64,000 nucleotides of DNA from Martinezella tropici (lineage in GTDB: Bacteria > Pseudomonadota > Alphaproteobacteria > Rhizobiales > Rhizobiaceae), in contig NZ_VNIP01000011.1 of the NCBI RefSeq assembly GCF_008370325.1, positions 620,001 through 684,000 of the forward strand, in the 5' to 3' direction. Positions 1 through 8,723 of this stretch are shown here, piece after piece (the first letter of the stretch is position 1; each line of letters opens with the position of its first letter). The notes under the pieces were generated by a model. That model searched no databases, was not told the DNA's origin, and was given only the letters and a program-made list of their open reading frames with translations. Both the position numbers and the translations under genes were made by a program.

Positions 1-678
1 CGCATGATCTGGGGCAATCAGGCAAGTGTTCTCGTCGGCGACTTCCTGCTCGGCCAGGCTTTCCGCATGATGGTGGAAGTCGGCTCGCTCGATGCTCTCG
101 ACGTCTTGTCCTCGGCTGCCTGCGTCATCGCCGAAGGCGAAGTGCTGCAACTCTCCGTCTCCAAGAACATGGAAACGACTGAGGATGATTATCTTTCTGT
201 CATCCGCGCCAAGACCGCTGCGCTGTTTGCCGCCGCGGCGGAAGTCGGCCCGATCGTTGCTAATGCCGGTAAGGCGGAGCGCAATGCGCTGAAGTCCTAC
301 GGCACCAATCTTGGCCTCGCTTTCCAGCTCGTCGACGATGCACTGGACTACGGCGGCAAGGCTGCTGATCTCGGCAAGAATGTCGGCGACGATTTCCGCG
401 AGGGCAAGATCACGCTGCCGGTGATCCTGGCCTATCGCCGCGGCACCGAGAAGGAACGCGCCTTCTGGCGTGACGCCATCGAAACCGGCAACAACAGCGA
501 CGAGAATCTCGAAAAGGCCCTCGGCCTGATCACGAAATACGGCGCGCTGGCCGACACGATTGCTCGTGCCGTGCACTACGGCACCATCGCGCGCGACGCT
601 CTGGCGCCTCTGCCGGAAACGCCCTGGAAATCGGCACTTCTCGAAGTGATCGATTTCTGCATCGAACGCGTTAATTGA
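1..678 (+). CDS. ispB: Polyprenyl (octa/decaprenyl) diphosphate synthase, 3' part
   Basis: The reading frame is open from the first base, so the gene is cut at its 5' end. About 225 C-terminal residues remain. The piece carries the second aspartate-rich motif of trans-prenyltransferases (LVDDALDYGG) followed by a lysine-containing GDDFREGKITLPVI segment that is typical of long-chain polyprenyl diphosphate synthases; the first DDxxD lies outside the window. The enzyme chain-elongates farnesyl/geranyl diphosphate with IPP to make the ubiquinone side chain (decaprenyl in most rhizobia, so the ispB symbol is by family only). An isoprenoid role fits with ispE two genes downstream. No truncation other than the window edge is seen. 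Confidence 0.88.
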   Translation, partial: RMIWGNQASVLVGDFLLGQAFRMMVEVGSLDALDVLSSAACVIAEGEVLQLSVSKNMETTEDDYLSVIRAKTAALFAAAAEVGPIVANAGKAERNALKSYGTNLGLAFQLVDDALDYGGKAADLGKNVGDDFREGKITLPVILAYRRGTEKERAFWRDAIETGNNSDENLEKALGLITKYGALADTIARAVHYGTIARDALAPLPETPWKSALLEVIDFCIERVN

Positions 679-802
679 TAGCGACAACCCGAATTTCTTG
701 CAGGGCCGCTTCAAAAAAGCCATCCTGTTGTGAATCAGTTGACACGAATGCGTTGTGCCGCCGGCGACTTCGCCGGCCATTCCCTTGATGAAAGGCTTTC
801 TA

Positions 803-2662
803 ATGCGGCAGAGACTTGCCATCCGTTTCCTTTCGGGCGTAGCCTTGGCGGCAATCCTTTCGGTGTCCGCCCTGACTGGCGCGCGCGCTGAGGATAAGCC
901 GGCAGCAGCAGCGCCGGAGGCGAGCGCTCCGGTTGCTTTCGATCCCGATAGCGTCGATACCTTCGCAGGCGCGTTTCTCGCTGCCCGCACGGCCGATGTC
1001 GACCACGACTACGACACCGCCATCGCGCTTTATAAAAAAGCGCTGATGATCGACCCCAGCAATCCGGAAATCCGCCAGCGGCTGATGATCTCGCTGCTGC
1101 TCAACGGCAATCTGGAAGAGGGCGTCAAATACGCCAACGAGCTGAAGAGCGATCCTTCTGTCGAGCGGGTCACCACGATCGTGCGTGGCATGGATGCCAT
1201 CCGTCGTCACGAATACCGCACCGCGCAGGAAATCCTCAAATATAACGGTCCGAACGATCTCGACCGGATGATGACCAACCTGCTCTCCGCTTGGGCCCGC
1301 GCCGGATCCGGCCGCGGCAAGGAAGCGATCTCGATGATCGACAAGATGAAGGGTCCGGACTGGTTCAACATCTTCAAGAACTATCATGCCGGCGCCATCG
1401 CGCTGACGCTGGGTGACCTCAAATCGGCACGTTCGCATCTCAACGACGCGATCCTCGACAAGACGGGCGGCGCAACGGCTCCCGATACTTTCATGCGCGC
1501 GGTCATGGCGCTTGCACGCCTCGAAGCCAAGGCCGGCGACAAGCAGAAGGCGCTGGATGCGATTTCGGTCGGCGACAATCTCGTCAGCAATTACGCGCCG
1601 CTGAACGCGTTGCGCGATAGCATCACCAAGGGCGATACGCCGGACCAGCAGGTCACCAATGCGAGCCAGGGCGCGGCCGCCGTGCTCTTTACCATCGGTG
1701 CCGCGCTGAACCGCGACGGTGCCGAGGATGTCGTCTCGCTCTACCTGCAGATTGCCAATTCGCTCGATCCGAAGGCCGCCGATACGCTGGTTCTTCTCGG
1801 CGGACTTGCCGAAAAGCAGGAGCAGACCGATCGCGCTGTCGCCTTCTACAAGAAGGTGCCTGACGATTCGCCGATGGCCCGCATTTCCGAGCTGCAGCTC
1901 GGCCTTGCGCTTGCCCAGTCCGGCAAGGTCGACGATGCCCGCAAGCATCTGAAAGCATTGATCGATTCCGATCCTAACGACGTTCGTAGCTATCTTGCCT
2001 ATGGCAGCGTCCTTTCCGACGCCAAGGATTTCCAGGCCATGGCCGAGAACTACGACAAAGCCGTACAGATCATCGGCCCGGTGCCGAAGCGCAGCGATTG
2101 GGCCGTGTTCTTCCAGCGCGGCATCGCCTATGAGCGGCTGAAGAAGTGGCCGGATGCCGAGCCGAACTTCAAGAAGGCGCTCGAACTGAACCCGGATCAG
2201 CCACAGGTTCTGAACTATCTCGGCTATTCCTGGGTCGACATGAACATGAATCTCGACCAGGGCCTGAACATGATCAAGAAGGCTGTCGACCTGAAGCCGG
2301 ACGATGGCTACATCGTCGACTCGCTCGGCTGGGCCTATTTCCGCCTGAACCGCTTCGACGACGCGGTGAACGAGCTGGAACGGGCAGCACAGCTGAAGGC
2401 CGGCGATCCGACGATCAACGACCACCTGGGCGATGCCTATTGGCGTGTCAATCGCAAGCTCGAAGCCGTCTACCAGTGGAACCGCGCGCTCGCCTCGAAG
2501 CCGGAAGAAGCCGATATTCCGAAGATCAAGGAAAAGGTCGAGAAGGGCCTGCCCGTGCTCGATACCGATCCGAAGACCGTCGACAAGAGCAAGCTACCCG
2601 ATCCCGCGCCTGCGCCTTCGCCCGACACGAACGCTCCGGCGCCGGTCGACAAGAAGTCCTAA
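803..2662 (+). CDS. Secreted/periplasmic tetratricopeptide-repeat protein
   Basis: A 619-residue protein with an N-terminal signal peptide (MRQRLAIRFLSGVALAAI, ending near AxA before EDKPAAAA). TPR units are visible near the N terminus (AIALYKKALMIDPSNPEIR) and as a longer run in the C-terminal half (e.g. DAEPNFKKALELNPDQP, NELERAAQLKAGDPTI), then a Pro/Ala-rich tail. The ATG at 803 is preferred because AAAGG lies about 8 bases upstream; an ATG at 788 and a GTG at 755 are in frame but lack a ribosome site. TPR superhelices mediate protein contacts; the target is unknown. It sits 8 bases upstream of ispE, so co-transcription is likely. Confidence 0.85.
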   Translation: MRQRLAIRFLSGVALAAILSVSALTGARAEDKPAAAAPEASAPVAFDPDSVDTFAGAFLAARTADVDHDYDTAIALYKKALMIDPSNPEIRQRLMISLLLNGNLEEGVKYANELKSDPSVERVTTIVRGMDAIRRHEYRTAQEILKYNGPNDLDRMMTNLLSAWARAGSGRGKEAISMIDKMKGPDWFNIFKNYHAGAIALTLGDLKSARSHLNDAILDKTGGATAPDTFMRAVMALARLEAKAGDKQKALDAISVGDNLVSNYAPLNALRDSITKGDTPDQQVTNASQGAAAVLFTIGAALNRDGAEDVVSLYLQIANSLDPKAADTLVLLGGLAEKQEQTDRAVAFYKKVPDDSPMARISELQLGLALAQSGKVDDARKHLKALIDSDPNDVRSYLAYGSVLSDAKDFQAMAENYDKAVQIIGPVPKRSDWAVFFQRGIAYERLKKWPDAEPNFKKALELNPDQPQVLNYLGYSWVDMNMNLDQGLNMIKKAVDLKPDDGYIVDSLGWAYFRLNRFDDAVNELERAAQLKAGDPTINDHLGDAYWRVNRKLEAVYQWNRALASKPEEADIPKIKEKVEKGLPVLDTDPKTVDKSKLPDPAPAPSPDTNAPAPVDKKS

Positions 2663-2670
2663 GACTTCCC

Positions 2671-3585
2671 ATGAACACGATCTTGGCAGCGGGCGATTTC
2701 GACCTCATGGAGGAAGCGCCCGCAAAGATTAATCTCGCGCTGCATGTGACAGGCCGCCGCGCCGACGGCTATCACTTGCTCGACATGCTTGTCAGTTTTG
2801 CCCGCCATGGCGATCGTGTCGCATTCCGCGCAAGCGAGCAGGATGAGTTCAGCCTTTCCGGGCGCTTCGGCCCGCTGCTTTCCGTCGATGCCGAGGCTGG
2901 CGACAATCTCGTGCTCAGGGCGCGCGACCTGCTGCGGCAGGCCGCACAGGCGGCGGGCTTCGATGCACCCGCCGTTCATATCCATCTTGAGAAGAACCTG
3001 CCGATTGCATCGGGTATCGGCGGCGGCTCGGCGGATGCGGCCGCAACATTGCGCGGGCTGATGCAGCTGTGGCAGCTTACGCTGCCTGACGAGAAGGTCA
3101 CGGCCATTGCCTTGAAGCTTGGCGCCGATGTGCCGATGTGCCTTGCCAGTCAACCCCTCGTGGCGCGCGGGATTGGCGAGGCGATAGGCTTGCTGCCGGC
3201 GTTTCCCTCCTTTCCCATGGTTCTCGGCAATCCGCTCGTCGGCGTCTCCACGCCGGACGTATTTCGCCATCTCGTCCGCAAGGACAATCCGCCGCTGCTG
3301 TTTCCAACACAGATGCCGCGCGGCTCCAGCGAGTGGATCGAGGTGATCCGGAACCTGCGCAACGATCTCGAACCGCCGGCACGCTCGATCTGCGGTGAGA
3401 TTTCCGTGCTTTCCGGTCTGATCGAAAGCCAGCAGCCGACAGTGACTCGAATGTCCGGCTCCGGTGCCACTTGCTTCGGGATTTTTGAAAGCGCCGAACA
3501 GGCGAAGGCTGCTGCCTCCTCGCTTCACAGGCAGAAGCCGGACTGGTATTTCCAGGTGACGGAAACGATTGCGGGAGAGGCGTGA
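2671..3585 (+). CDS. ispE: 4-diphosphocytidyl-2-C-methyl-D-erythritol kinase
   Basis: A 304-residue GHMP kinase of the non-mevalonate (MEP) isoprenoid pathway; it phosphorylates the 2-hydroxyl of CDP-methylerythritol with ATP. Visible hallmarks are APAKINLALHVTGRRADGYH near the N terminus, the glycine-rich ATP loop LPIASGIGGGSADAA at about residues 110-124, and the C-terminal MSGSGATCFGIF loop. The ATG at 2671 follows the TPR gene stop by 8 bases; a second in-frame ATG at 2707, just before the conserved AKINL, is an alternative start. The stop overlaps moaB by one base, which suggests translational coupling. Confidence 0.95.
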   Translation: MNTILAAGDFDLMEEAPAKINLALHVTGRRADGYHLLDMLVSFARHGDRVAFRASEQDEFSLSGRFGPLLSVDAEAGDNLVLRARDLLRQAAQAAGFDAPAVHIHLEKNLPIASGIGGGSADAAATLRGLMQLWQLTLPDEKVTAIALKLGADVPMCLASQPLVARGIGEAIGLLPAFPSFPMVLGNPLVGVSTPDVFRHLVRKDNPPLLFPTQMPRGSSEWIEVIRNLRNDLEPPARSICGEISVLSGLIESQQPTVTRMSGSGATCFGIFESAEQAKAAASSLHRQKPDWYFQVTETIAGEA

Positions 3586-4139
3586 TGGCAGGTTCAGTCA
3601 GCGAAAGATCCTTCATTCCCGTCGGCATCGCCGTGCTGACCGTTTCCGATACGCGCACGCTTGCAGACGACAAGTCCGGCGATACGCTGGTCGCGCGCAT
3701 TGCCGAAGCCGGCCACAGGCTGGCGGCCCGTGCCATCGTTCCCGACGACAAGGAGCGCATCCGCGTGCAGGTGGAAGCCTGGACGAAGGACGATGCGGTC
3801 GACGTGGTGATCACCACAGGCGGCACCGGCTTCACCGGCCGCGATGTTACGCCCGAAGCGCTGGAGCCGCTGTTCGAGAAACGCATGGACGGCTTCTCCG
3901 AGGTCTTCCATCGCATCTCCTACGACAAGATCGGCACGGCGACGATCCAGTCGCGGGCGACCGGCGGTGTCGCCAACGCCACCTTCATCTTCGTACTGCC
4001 GGGATCACCCGGCGCCTGCAAGGATGCCTGGGACGGCATCCTTAAGGCGCAGCTCGACTATCGCCATATGCCCTGTAATTTCGTGGAGATCATGCCGCGC
4101 CTCGACGAGCATCTGAAGCGCGGCGCCGGCTCCAAGTAG
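3585..4139 (+). CDS. moaB: Molybdenum cofactor biosynthesis protein B (MoaB/MogA family)
   Basis: A 184-residue molybdopterin-binding domain protein. The family adenylates molybdopterin before molybdenum insertion, or is its close paralogue. The conserved TTGGTGFTGRDVTPEA loop is at about residues 77-92 and VLPGSPGACKDAW follows near residue 140. The start is taken as the ATG at 3585, which overlaps the ispE stop as TGATG and has GGGAGAGG just upstream; the GTG at 3582 is in frame but less well placed. No other Mo-cofactor gene is nearby, so its position behind ispE looks like operon convenience rather than pathway clustering. Confidence 0.92.
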   Translation: MAGSVSERSFIPVGIAVLTVSDTRTLADDKSGDTLVARIAEAGHRLAARAIVPDDKERIRVQVEAWTKDDAVDVVITTGGTGFTGRDVTPEALEPLFEKRMDGFSEVFHRISYDKIGTATIQSRATGGVANATFIFVLPGSPGACKDAWDGILKAQLDYRHMPCNFVEIMPRLDEHLKRGAGSK

Positions 4140-4170
4140 ATCTTGCTCGTGGCGGGACATTATAAGCCTG

Positions 4171-4485
4171 CTATGCCTTCGGCCCCGGCAAGACAGGAAT
4201 TGATTCCCAACTATCGCCACTGAGGATGATGCAGCTGCGCCCTGAGGCGTCGCTGATCAGCAGCGTCCAGCTACCGCTCTCGGCAGCGTAGATCTCCACG
4301 ATCGTATCGGGATTGAGCTTGCCGACCGCCGAAAGCTTTTCGGAAAGGTTGTCGCCAAGAAAGGCGACGATATCGACGCGCTGGGCGCAAACCAGCATCG
4401 CCTGGGAATCTGCAACGCCGGGAAAAAGGATTGCACTGGACATGAGAGCCATGGACAAGAGGCGGTAAAGCATCGTGCGTTTCAT
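4171..4485 (-). CDS. Small secreted hypothetical protein
   Basis: A 104-residue protein, not recognised. It has an N-terminal signal peptide (MKRTMLYRLLSMALMSSAIL, cleavage near GVADSQA) and a mature part of about 75 residues with two cysteines (LVCAQRV and GRSCIIL) that could form one disulfide in the periplasm. A good ribosome site (AAAGGAGG) precedes the ATG. It points toward moaB, converging with it 31 bases away, and lies downstream of the glycosyltransferase gene with a 178-base gap. The GSWTLLISDASGRSCII segment reads like one hairpin of a small beta fold, but no function is claimed. Confidence 0.72.
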   Translation of the reverse strand: MKRTMLYRLLSMALMSSAILFPGVADSQAMLVCAQRVDIVAFLGDNLSEKLSAVGKLNPDTIVEIYAAESGSWTLLISDASGRSCIILSGDSWESIPVLPGPKA

Positions 4486-4663
4486 GACGCACCTCCTTTC
4501 GCCGGTATCCCGGCGGACAAGGAGTGTGCCGCTGACCTGTTCCGCCGCATATCGGCATCTTCATGGTCGACCGCCCGACGCGACACGCGTAAGGTGCCGC
4601 CACAGGAAAATTATCGCATGTATTTGCAGCTTTTCAAATGGAATCTGGTTCGAAATCCAAGCG

Positions 4664-5182
4664 CTATCGTGCCGCGCGCGCCACCCACGAGGGTATGAGC
4701 TCGCTTGAAAGACTGCGGCCCTTGCGGCCTTCGGCAAATTCGGCCAGCCGCATGCCGGTTCTGGCGGCGGCGATGGCCTGAGCCTTCGACAAAAGCAATC
4801 CCAGCTCCAAAGGCGGCGTGCCCTTGCGAATGCGCTGAAGGAAAGGCCGGCGATAACCGCGCGACGCGGTGAAGCGCGCCGGGGCCTTGTTCAGGGAGAC
4901 ATATTCCGCGATCTCGTCGATCCAACCCGCCTGCGGCCGCGCACCCGGCTCGACCAGCAGCAGCCAGTCGCCGCGCGCCGAACGCAATATGTCCTTGATA
5001 TCCCACTGCGAATAAAAGCGGCATCCGGCGGCATCCGCCACTCGCGAAGTACCGTCCCTGGAGCCGTGATCGAGTACGACGACATCGCAGACCAGCCCCT
5101 CGACCGCGCCTGCCACCAATGCCGCCAATGTCTGTGCCAGCTCGGGTTCGTGATCCTGGCATTCGATGATGACCGTCAACAT
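4664..5182 (-). CDS. Small family 2 glycosyltransferase-like protein
   Basis: A 172-residue protein with the opening of a GT-A fold: MLTVIIECQDHEPELAQTL, then VVVLDHGSRDGTSRVAD, which corresponds to the family 2 D-x-S-x-D-x-T nucleotide-sugar loop, and ARGDWLLLVEPGARPQAGW in the position of the DxD region. The usual DxD reads as VEPGA, so the metal-binding aspartates are not obvious. It is shorter than most GT2 enzymes (230 or more residues). Sugar donor and acceptor are unknown. It is divergent from the radical SAM gene across 240 bases. Confidence 0.72.
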   Translation of the reverse strand: MLTVIIECQDHEPELAQTLAALVAGAVEGLVCDVVVLDHGSRDGTSRVADAAGCRFYSQWDIKDILRSARGDWLLLVEPGARPQAGWIDEIAEYVSLNKAPARFTASRGYRRPFLQRIRKGTPPLELGLLLSKAQAIAAARTGMRLAEFAEGRKGRSLSSELIPSWVARAAR

Positions 5183-5422
5183 TGCCCATTTATAGAGCGG
5201 CGCACAATCTATTGCCAGCGCCTAACCCTTGGGGCCGAACGTTTAAGAAAAGCCTCATGCACCGCCTCGAAACTGCGGCGCCGCCGTCGCCAATACCTCG
5301 AATATGCGAAGCGGAAGATGGTGATTTCGAATTTTTGTTCTTGCAATGTTCTCATTTGTCGGATAGGAATTTAATCATCTTAGACGCGGCATGCGATGGC
5401 ATGAACCGCCCTGGAGCTACCG

Positions 5423-6580
5423 ATGAACGAGCAGTCCCTTGCAGGGCAGGTCGCATTCGCGCCTGCCAATACGGCAGACGTTGCCAACGCTTTGATCGCC
5501 GACGCGGGTCTCAGGGTCGACGCTGAGCGCCGGCGCGGACGCGGCGCCGGATTGAATCCGAGCGGCCGGTTCGAGCCGCAGCAGCGTGAGACCGTCGATG
5601 ACGGCTGGCAAACATGGGAAGAGCTTCCGCCCTTCAAGACCGAAGTGCAGGTGGAAAAGCCGCGCACCGCGATCACGCGCAACGAATCCCCCGATATTCC
5701 CTTCGATCGTTCCATCAACCCTTATCGTGGCTGCGAGCATGGCTGCATCTATTGCTTCGCGCGGCCGACGCATGCCTATATGGGCCTGTCGGCGGGACTG
5801 GACTTCGAATCGAAGCTGTTTGCCAAGCCGGATGCAGCCAAGCTGCTGGAACGCGAGCTCGCAAAGCCCGGCTACAAGCCGCGCGTCATCGCCATCGGCA
5901 CCAATACGGACCCTTATCAGCCGATCGAGAAGGAATGGCGGATCATGCGCCAGATCCTCGAGGTGCTGAACCGGGCCAATCATCCAGTTGCCATCGTCAC
6001 CAAGTCGGCGCTGATCATGCGCGATATCGATATTCTCCAGGAAATGGCCGCCAAGAACCTGGTGCGGGTGGGACTGTCAGTGACGACACTCGACCGGAAG
6101 CTCGCGCGCACCATGGAGCCACGGGCAGCGACACCGCCGCGGCGGCTGGAGGCGATCCAGGCGCTCAGCGAGGCCGGCATTCGCACCTCGGTCATGGTGG
6201 CACCGATCATCCCGGCGCTTAATGACCATGAGATCGAGCGTATTCTCGATGCCGGCAAGGCCGCCGGCGCCCTGGAGGCAAGCTATGTCATCCTGCGGCT
6301 GCCGCTGGAGGTGAGCCCGCTGTTTCGCGACTGGCTGCTGCAGCATTATCCGGACCGCTATCGCCATGTGATGTCGCTGATCCGCTCGATGCGCGGCGGC
6401 AAGGATTACGATGCCGAATTCGGCAAGCGCATGAAGGGCGCAGGCCCCTATGCCTGGCAGATCAGCCGCCGCTTCGAAATGGCGACGCGCCGGCTCGAAC
6501 TCACGCGTCGCAATATCGCATTGCGCGATGACCTGTTCGTGCCGCCTGACGGCAGCGGCGTTCAGCTATCGTTGCTCTGA
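5423..6580 (+). CDS. PA0069-family radical SAM protein
   Basis: A 385-residue radical SAM enzyme related to spore photoproduct lyase-like proteins. The [4Fe-4S] motif is GCEHGCIYCFARPTH with Cys104, Cys108 and Cys111 in C-x3-C-x2-C spacing. The TNTDPYQPIEKEW segment follows, as is characteristic of the PA0069/Rv2578c group. The substrate of this group is not established. An Arg/Gly-rich stretch (RRRGRGAGLNPSGRFEP) precedes the core domain. The ATG at 5423 has only a weak upstream ribosome site (GGAGC). It is followed closely by rnhB on the same strand. Confidence 0.9.
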   Translation: MNEQSLAGQVAFAPANTADVANALIADAGLRVDAERRRGRGAGLNPSGRFEPQQRETVDDGWQTWEELPPFKTEVQVEKPRTAITRNESPDIPFDRSINPYRGCEHGCIYCFARPTHAYMGLSAGLDFESKLFAKPDAAKLLERELAKPGYKPRVIAIGTNTDPYQPIEKEWRIMRQILEVLNRANHPVAIVTKSALIMRDIDILQEMAAKNLVRVGLSVTTLDRKLARTMEPRAATPPRRLEAIQALSEAGIRTSVMVAPIIPALNDHEIERILDAGKAAGALEASYVILRLPLEVSPLFRDWLLQHYPDRYRHVMSLIRSMRGGKDYDAEFGKRMKGAGPYAWQISRRFEMATRRLELTRRNIALRDDLFVPPDGSGVQLSLL

Positions 6581-6667
6581 CATTCCTTGCGGGCTTTCCC
6601 TGTACCCGCTGGAAAAGCCCCCTGGTTCGCCGCCCTGATCCACCGGGGGCTTGCAGGAGATCGGGTG

Positions 6668-7345
6668 GTGTGCGAGCTTCGCCGCATGTTACGCAGTACG
6701 CCACCCGATTCTCCAATGCTATTCGAGGACATCCCGCTCGTCCCGACCTTCGAGCTGGAGCTGATCGCGCGGCGTGCCGGACATTGGCCGGTCGCCGGGG
6801 CAGACGAGGCGGGCAGAGGCCCGCTTGCAGGGCCGGTCGTGGCCGCCGCCGTCATCCTCGATCCAGAGCGCATTCCGAATGGGCTGAACGATTCCAAGCA
6901 GTTGACAGCCGCCAGACGCGAGGAGCTGTTCGTCGAGATTCTGGCGACGGCGACGATCTCCATCGCCTCATCGAGCGCAACCCGCATCGACACGACCGAT
7001 ATCCGCAAGGCAAGCCTGGATGCGATGCGACGCGCCATTTGCGGGCTGGCGGTGTCGGCAAGCTATGTGCTGACCGATGGGCTCGATGTGCCCGCTGGGC
7101 TCGCCTGCCCCGGAAAAGCCGTGGTCAAGGGCGATGCGCGCTCTTTCTCGATCGCAGCCGCCTCGATCGTCGCCAAGGTAACGCGCGACCGGATGATGGC
7201 CCGTGCGGGCATCGTCTTTCCCGCCTATGGCTTTGCCGCCCATGCCGGCTACGGCACACCGCAGCATCGCGCCGGCATCGAGCAACACGGTCCCTGCTCG
7301 CTGCATCGCATGAGCTTCCGCCCCCTCAAAAAGGAAGCAGTCTGA
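6668..7345 (+). CDS. rnhB: Ribonuclease HII
   Basis: Cleaves the RNA strand of RNA-DNA hybrids and single ribonucleotides in DNA. GADEAGRGPLAGPVV holds the first two acidic residues of the DEDD active site; LNDSKQLTAARREELF, YVLTDGLDV and KGDARSFSIAAASIVAKVTRD follow in the usual order. The start is uncertain. I prefer the GTG at 6668, since AGGAGA ends 7 bases before it, giving 225 residues; the ATG at 6686 would also give a normal protein but has no ribosome site. The frame stays open upstream to 6587, which I regard as accidental. It probably shares a transcript with the radical SAM gene. Confidence 0.92.
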   Translation: MCELRRMLRSTPPDSPMLFEDIPLVPTFELELIARRAGHWPVAGADEAGRGPLAGPVVAAAVILDPERIPNGLNDSKQLTAARREELFVEILATATISIASSSATRIDTTDIRKASLDAMRRAICGLAVSASYVLTDGLDVPAGLACPGKAVVKGDARSFSIAAASIVAKVTRDRMMARAGIVFPAYGFAAHAGYGTPQHRAGIEQHGPCSLHRMSFRPLKKEAV

Positions 7346-7349
7346 GGTC

Positions 7350-8114
7350 TCAATTCCTCAGCCCTTCCACGATCTCCGGCGACCATTTAGCGACATAGGC
7401 AACATCTTCCCTGTAGATGCGGTCATGCCCATCCTGCAGGTTCCGGCGATATCTCTCAATGCCGCGCGCAGCTTCCCGTTCCATGAAGGCCAATAGCGCT
7501 TCGAGCCGCTCGATGATGGCAGCCGGAAGCAGACTGCGCTCGGAAACCGGTAACCCGTAGGCATCGACAAAGACGCGCGCACGCTGGATCTGGCTGACAG
7601 GGCTATCCAATCCCTCCACCGCCATGCTTGAGGACAATGGCGCCCAGCGATAGACCGCGTAGGAGAGATCCCATATCCGCGGACCGGGATGGGCTGCCTC
7701 GAAATCGATGATCCCGGTCACCTCGCCATCGTTCAAAACGACATTGTAGGGTGCGAAATCTCCGTGACAGATGACCTCGGACGGCAGACGGGCCGGCAAT
7801 TGCCACAGATTGCCGGCCTCAAGGGTCTCTGCGAACAAGACGGAACAATCATGGTAACGGCGCAGCAGCGCCGCCGCCGATCGCAGCACCGTCTCGCTGC
7901 GCATATCGGTACAGCCATCGAGGTCGCCGGTATCTCCGGGCAGATAGGTCACCCGCTCCCAGACCTCGTTATATCCCTCCGGAAGCGGAGCAGCCGTGAA
8001 ACCATGCCGATGCAGGGCAGTCAGCAAGGCGTGCACGCCCGGTGTCCAGGGCCGCGCCGGCCTCACGATAAGATGGCCTTGACGAAATGGCCCATCGTTT
8101 GTTGCTGACTGCAT
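7350..8114 (-). CDS. Aminoglycoside-phosphotransferase-like (APH/choline kinase fold) protein
   Basis: A 254-residue kinase-fold protein. The catalytic loop is HGDFAPYN with His117 and Asp119, and the metal-binding IIDFEAAHPGPRIWDLSY follows about 20 residues later. The family includes aminoglycoside 3'-phosphotransferases, homoserine and choline kinases; nothing here shows the substrate, so an antibiotic-resistance role should not be assumed. The ATG at 8114 is chosen over an in-frame upstream ATG at 8156 because GGGGAGGG precedes it closely. It converges with rnhB (4-base gap) and lies behind the atp terminator, so it is probably transcribed on its own. Confidence 0.85.
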   Translation of the reverse strand: MQSATNDGPFRQGHLIVRPARPWTPGVHALLTALHRHGFTAAPLPEGYNEVWERVTYLPGDTGDLDGCTDMRSETVLRSAAALLRRYHDCSVLFAETLEAGNLWQLPARLPSEVICHGDFAPYNVVLNDGEVTGIIDFEAAHPGPRIWDLSYAVYRWAPLSSSMAVEGLDSPVSQIQRARVFVDAYGLPVSERSLLPAAIIERLEALLAFMEREAARGIERYRRNLQDGHDRIYREDVAYVAKWSPEIVEGLRN

Positions 8115-8182
8115 CCGCCCTCCCCAATCCCATGATCTTGCTATCTGTCGCGGCAATGATCAACAAGGCGGGGTGGAAAACA

Positions 8183-8206
8183 AAAAACCCGCCGAAGCGG
8201 GTTTTT
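8183..8206 (-). terminator. Rho-independent terminator of the atp (F0) operon
   Basis: A 10-base-pair stem AAAAACCCGC / GCGGGTTTTT with a 4-base loop, 22 bases beyond the atpF stop on the minus strand and followed there by a further T run. It also has T residues on the plus strand, so it could stop transcription from either side. Confidence 0.88.
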
Positions 8207-8228
8207 CGAGTTTCAATGTTCCGCGCGC

Positions 8229-8720
8229 TCAGTTCAACCGCGTCTTCACTTCCTTGACGGCATCGTTGAAAAGACCGGACTGGACGCTACCATCGGCCTT
8301 CTTCGCAAGCACCGATTCAGCCGCGGCGATCGCCAGGTCGACGGCGGCGGAACGAACCGCCTTCATCGCGTCGGCTTCTGCCTGCTTGATCTTCTGCTCG
8401 GAGAGAGCCGTACGGTTGGCGACGAATTCCTCCGTCTTCTTGCGGGCTTCCGTTGTCAGCATGTCGGCTTCGCGCTCGGCTGCGGCGACGATATGCGCTG
8501 CTTCAGCTTCGGCTTCCTTGCGCTTGCGCTGATATTCGGCCAGCAGATGCTGGGCCTCTTCGCGCAGACGCTTGGCTTCTGCCAGCTCGTTGCGGATCTG
8601 GTCGGCGCGGTCGTCCAGCGACTTCGCCATCATGCCCGGAACCTTCAGGTAGGCGATGAGACCGATGAAGATGATGAGCGCGACGAATGCAAAGAAAGTT
8701 TCGTCAAGACCAAACGTCAT
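8229..8720 (-). CDS. atpF: F0F1 ATP synthase subunit b
   Basis: A 163-residue peripheral stalk subunit: one N-terminal membrane helix (FFAFVALIIFIGLIAYL), then a long charged helix rich in Ala, Glu, Lys and Arg from about residue 30 to 120 that dimerises with b' and contacts F1 through the delta subunit. It is the last gene of atpI-atpB-atpE-atpF'-atpF, 3 bases behind b', and is followed by a strong terminator. As in other alphaproteobacteria, the F1 genes are not in this cluster. Confidence 0.95.
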   Translation of the reverse strand: MTFGLDETFFAFVALIIFIGLIAYLKVPGMMAKSLDDRADQIRNELAEAKRLREEAQHLLAEYQRKRKEAEAEAAHIVAAAEREADMLTTEARKKTEEFVANRTALSEQKIKQAEADAMKAVRSAAVDLAIAAAESVLAKKADGSVQSGLFNDAVKEVKTRLN

Positions 8721-8723
8721 AAC

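Noticed and set aside
800..2425. 541-codon minus-strand frame opposite the TPR gene
   Set aside because: GC-rich shadow of a real gene; no motifs.
7350..8114. Aminoglycoside resistance determinant
   Set aside because: Only the general kinase fold is visible; no resistance context or mobile element.
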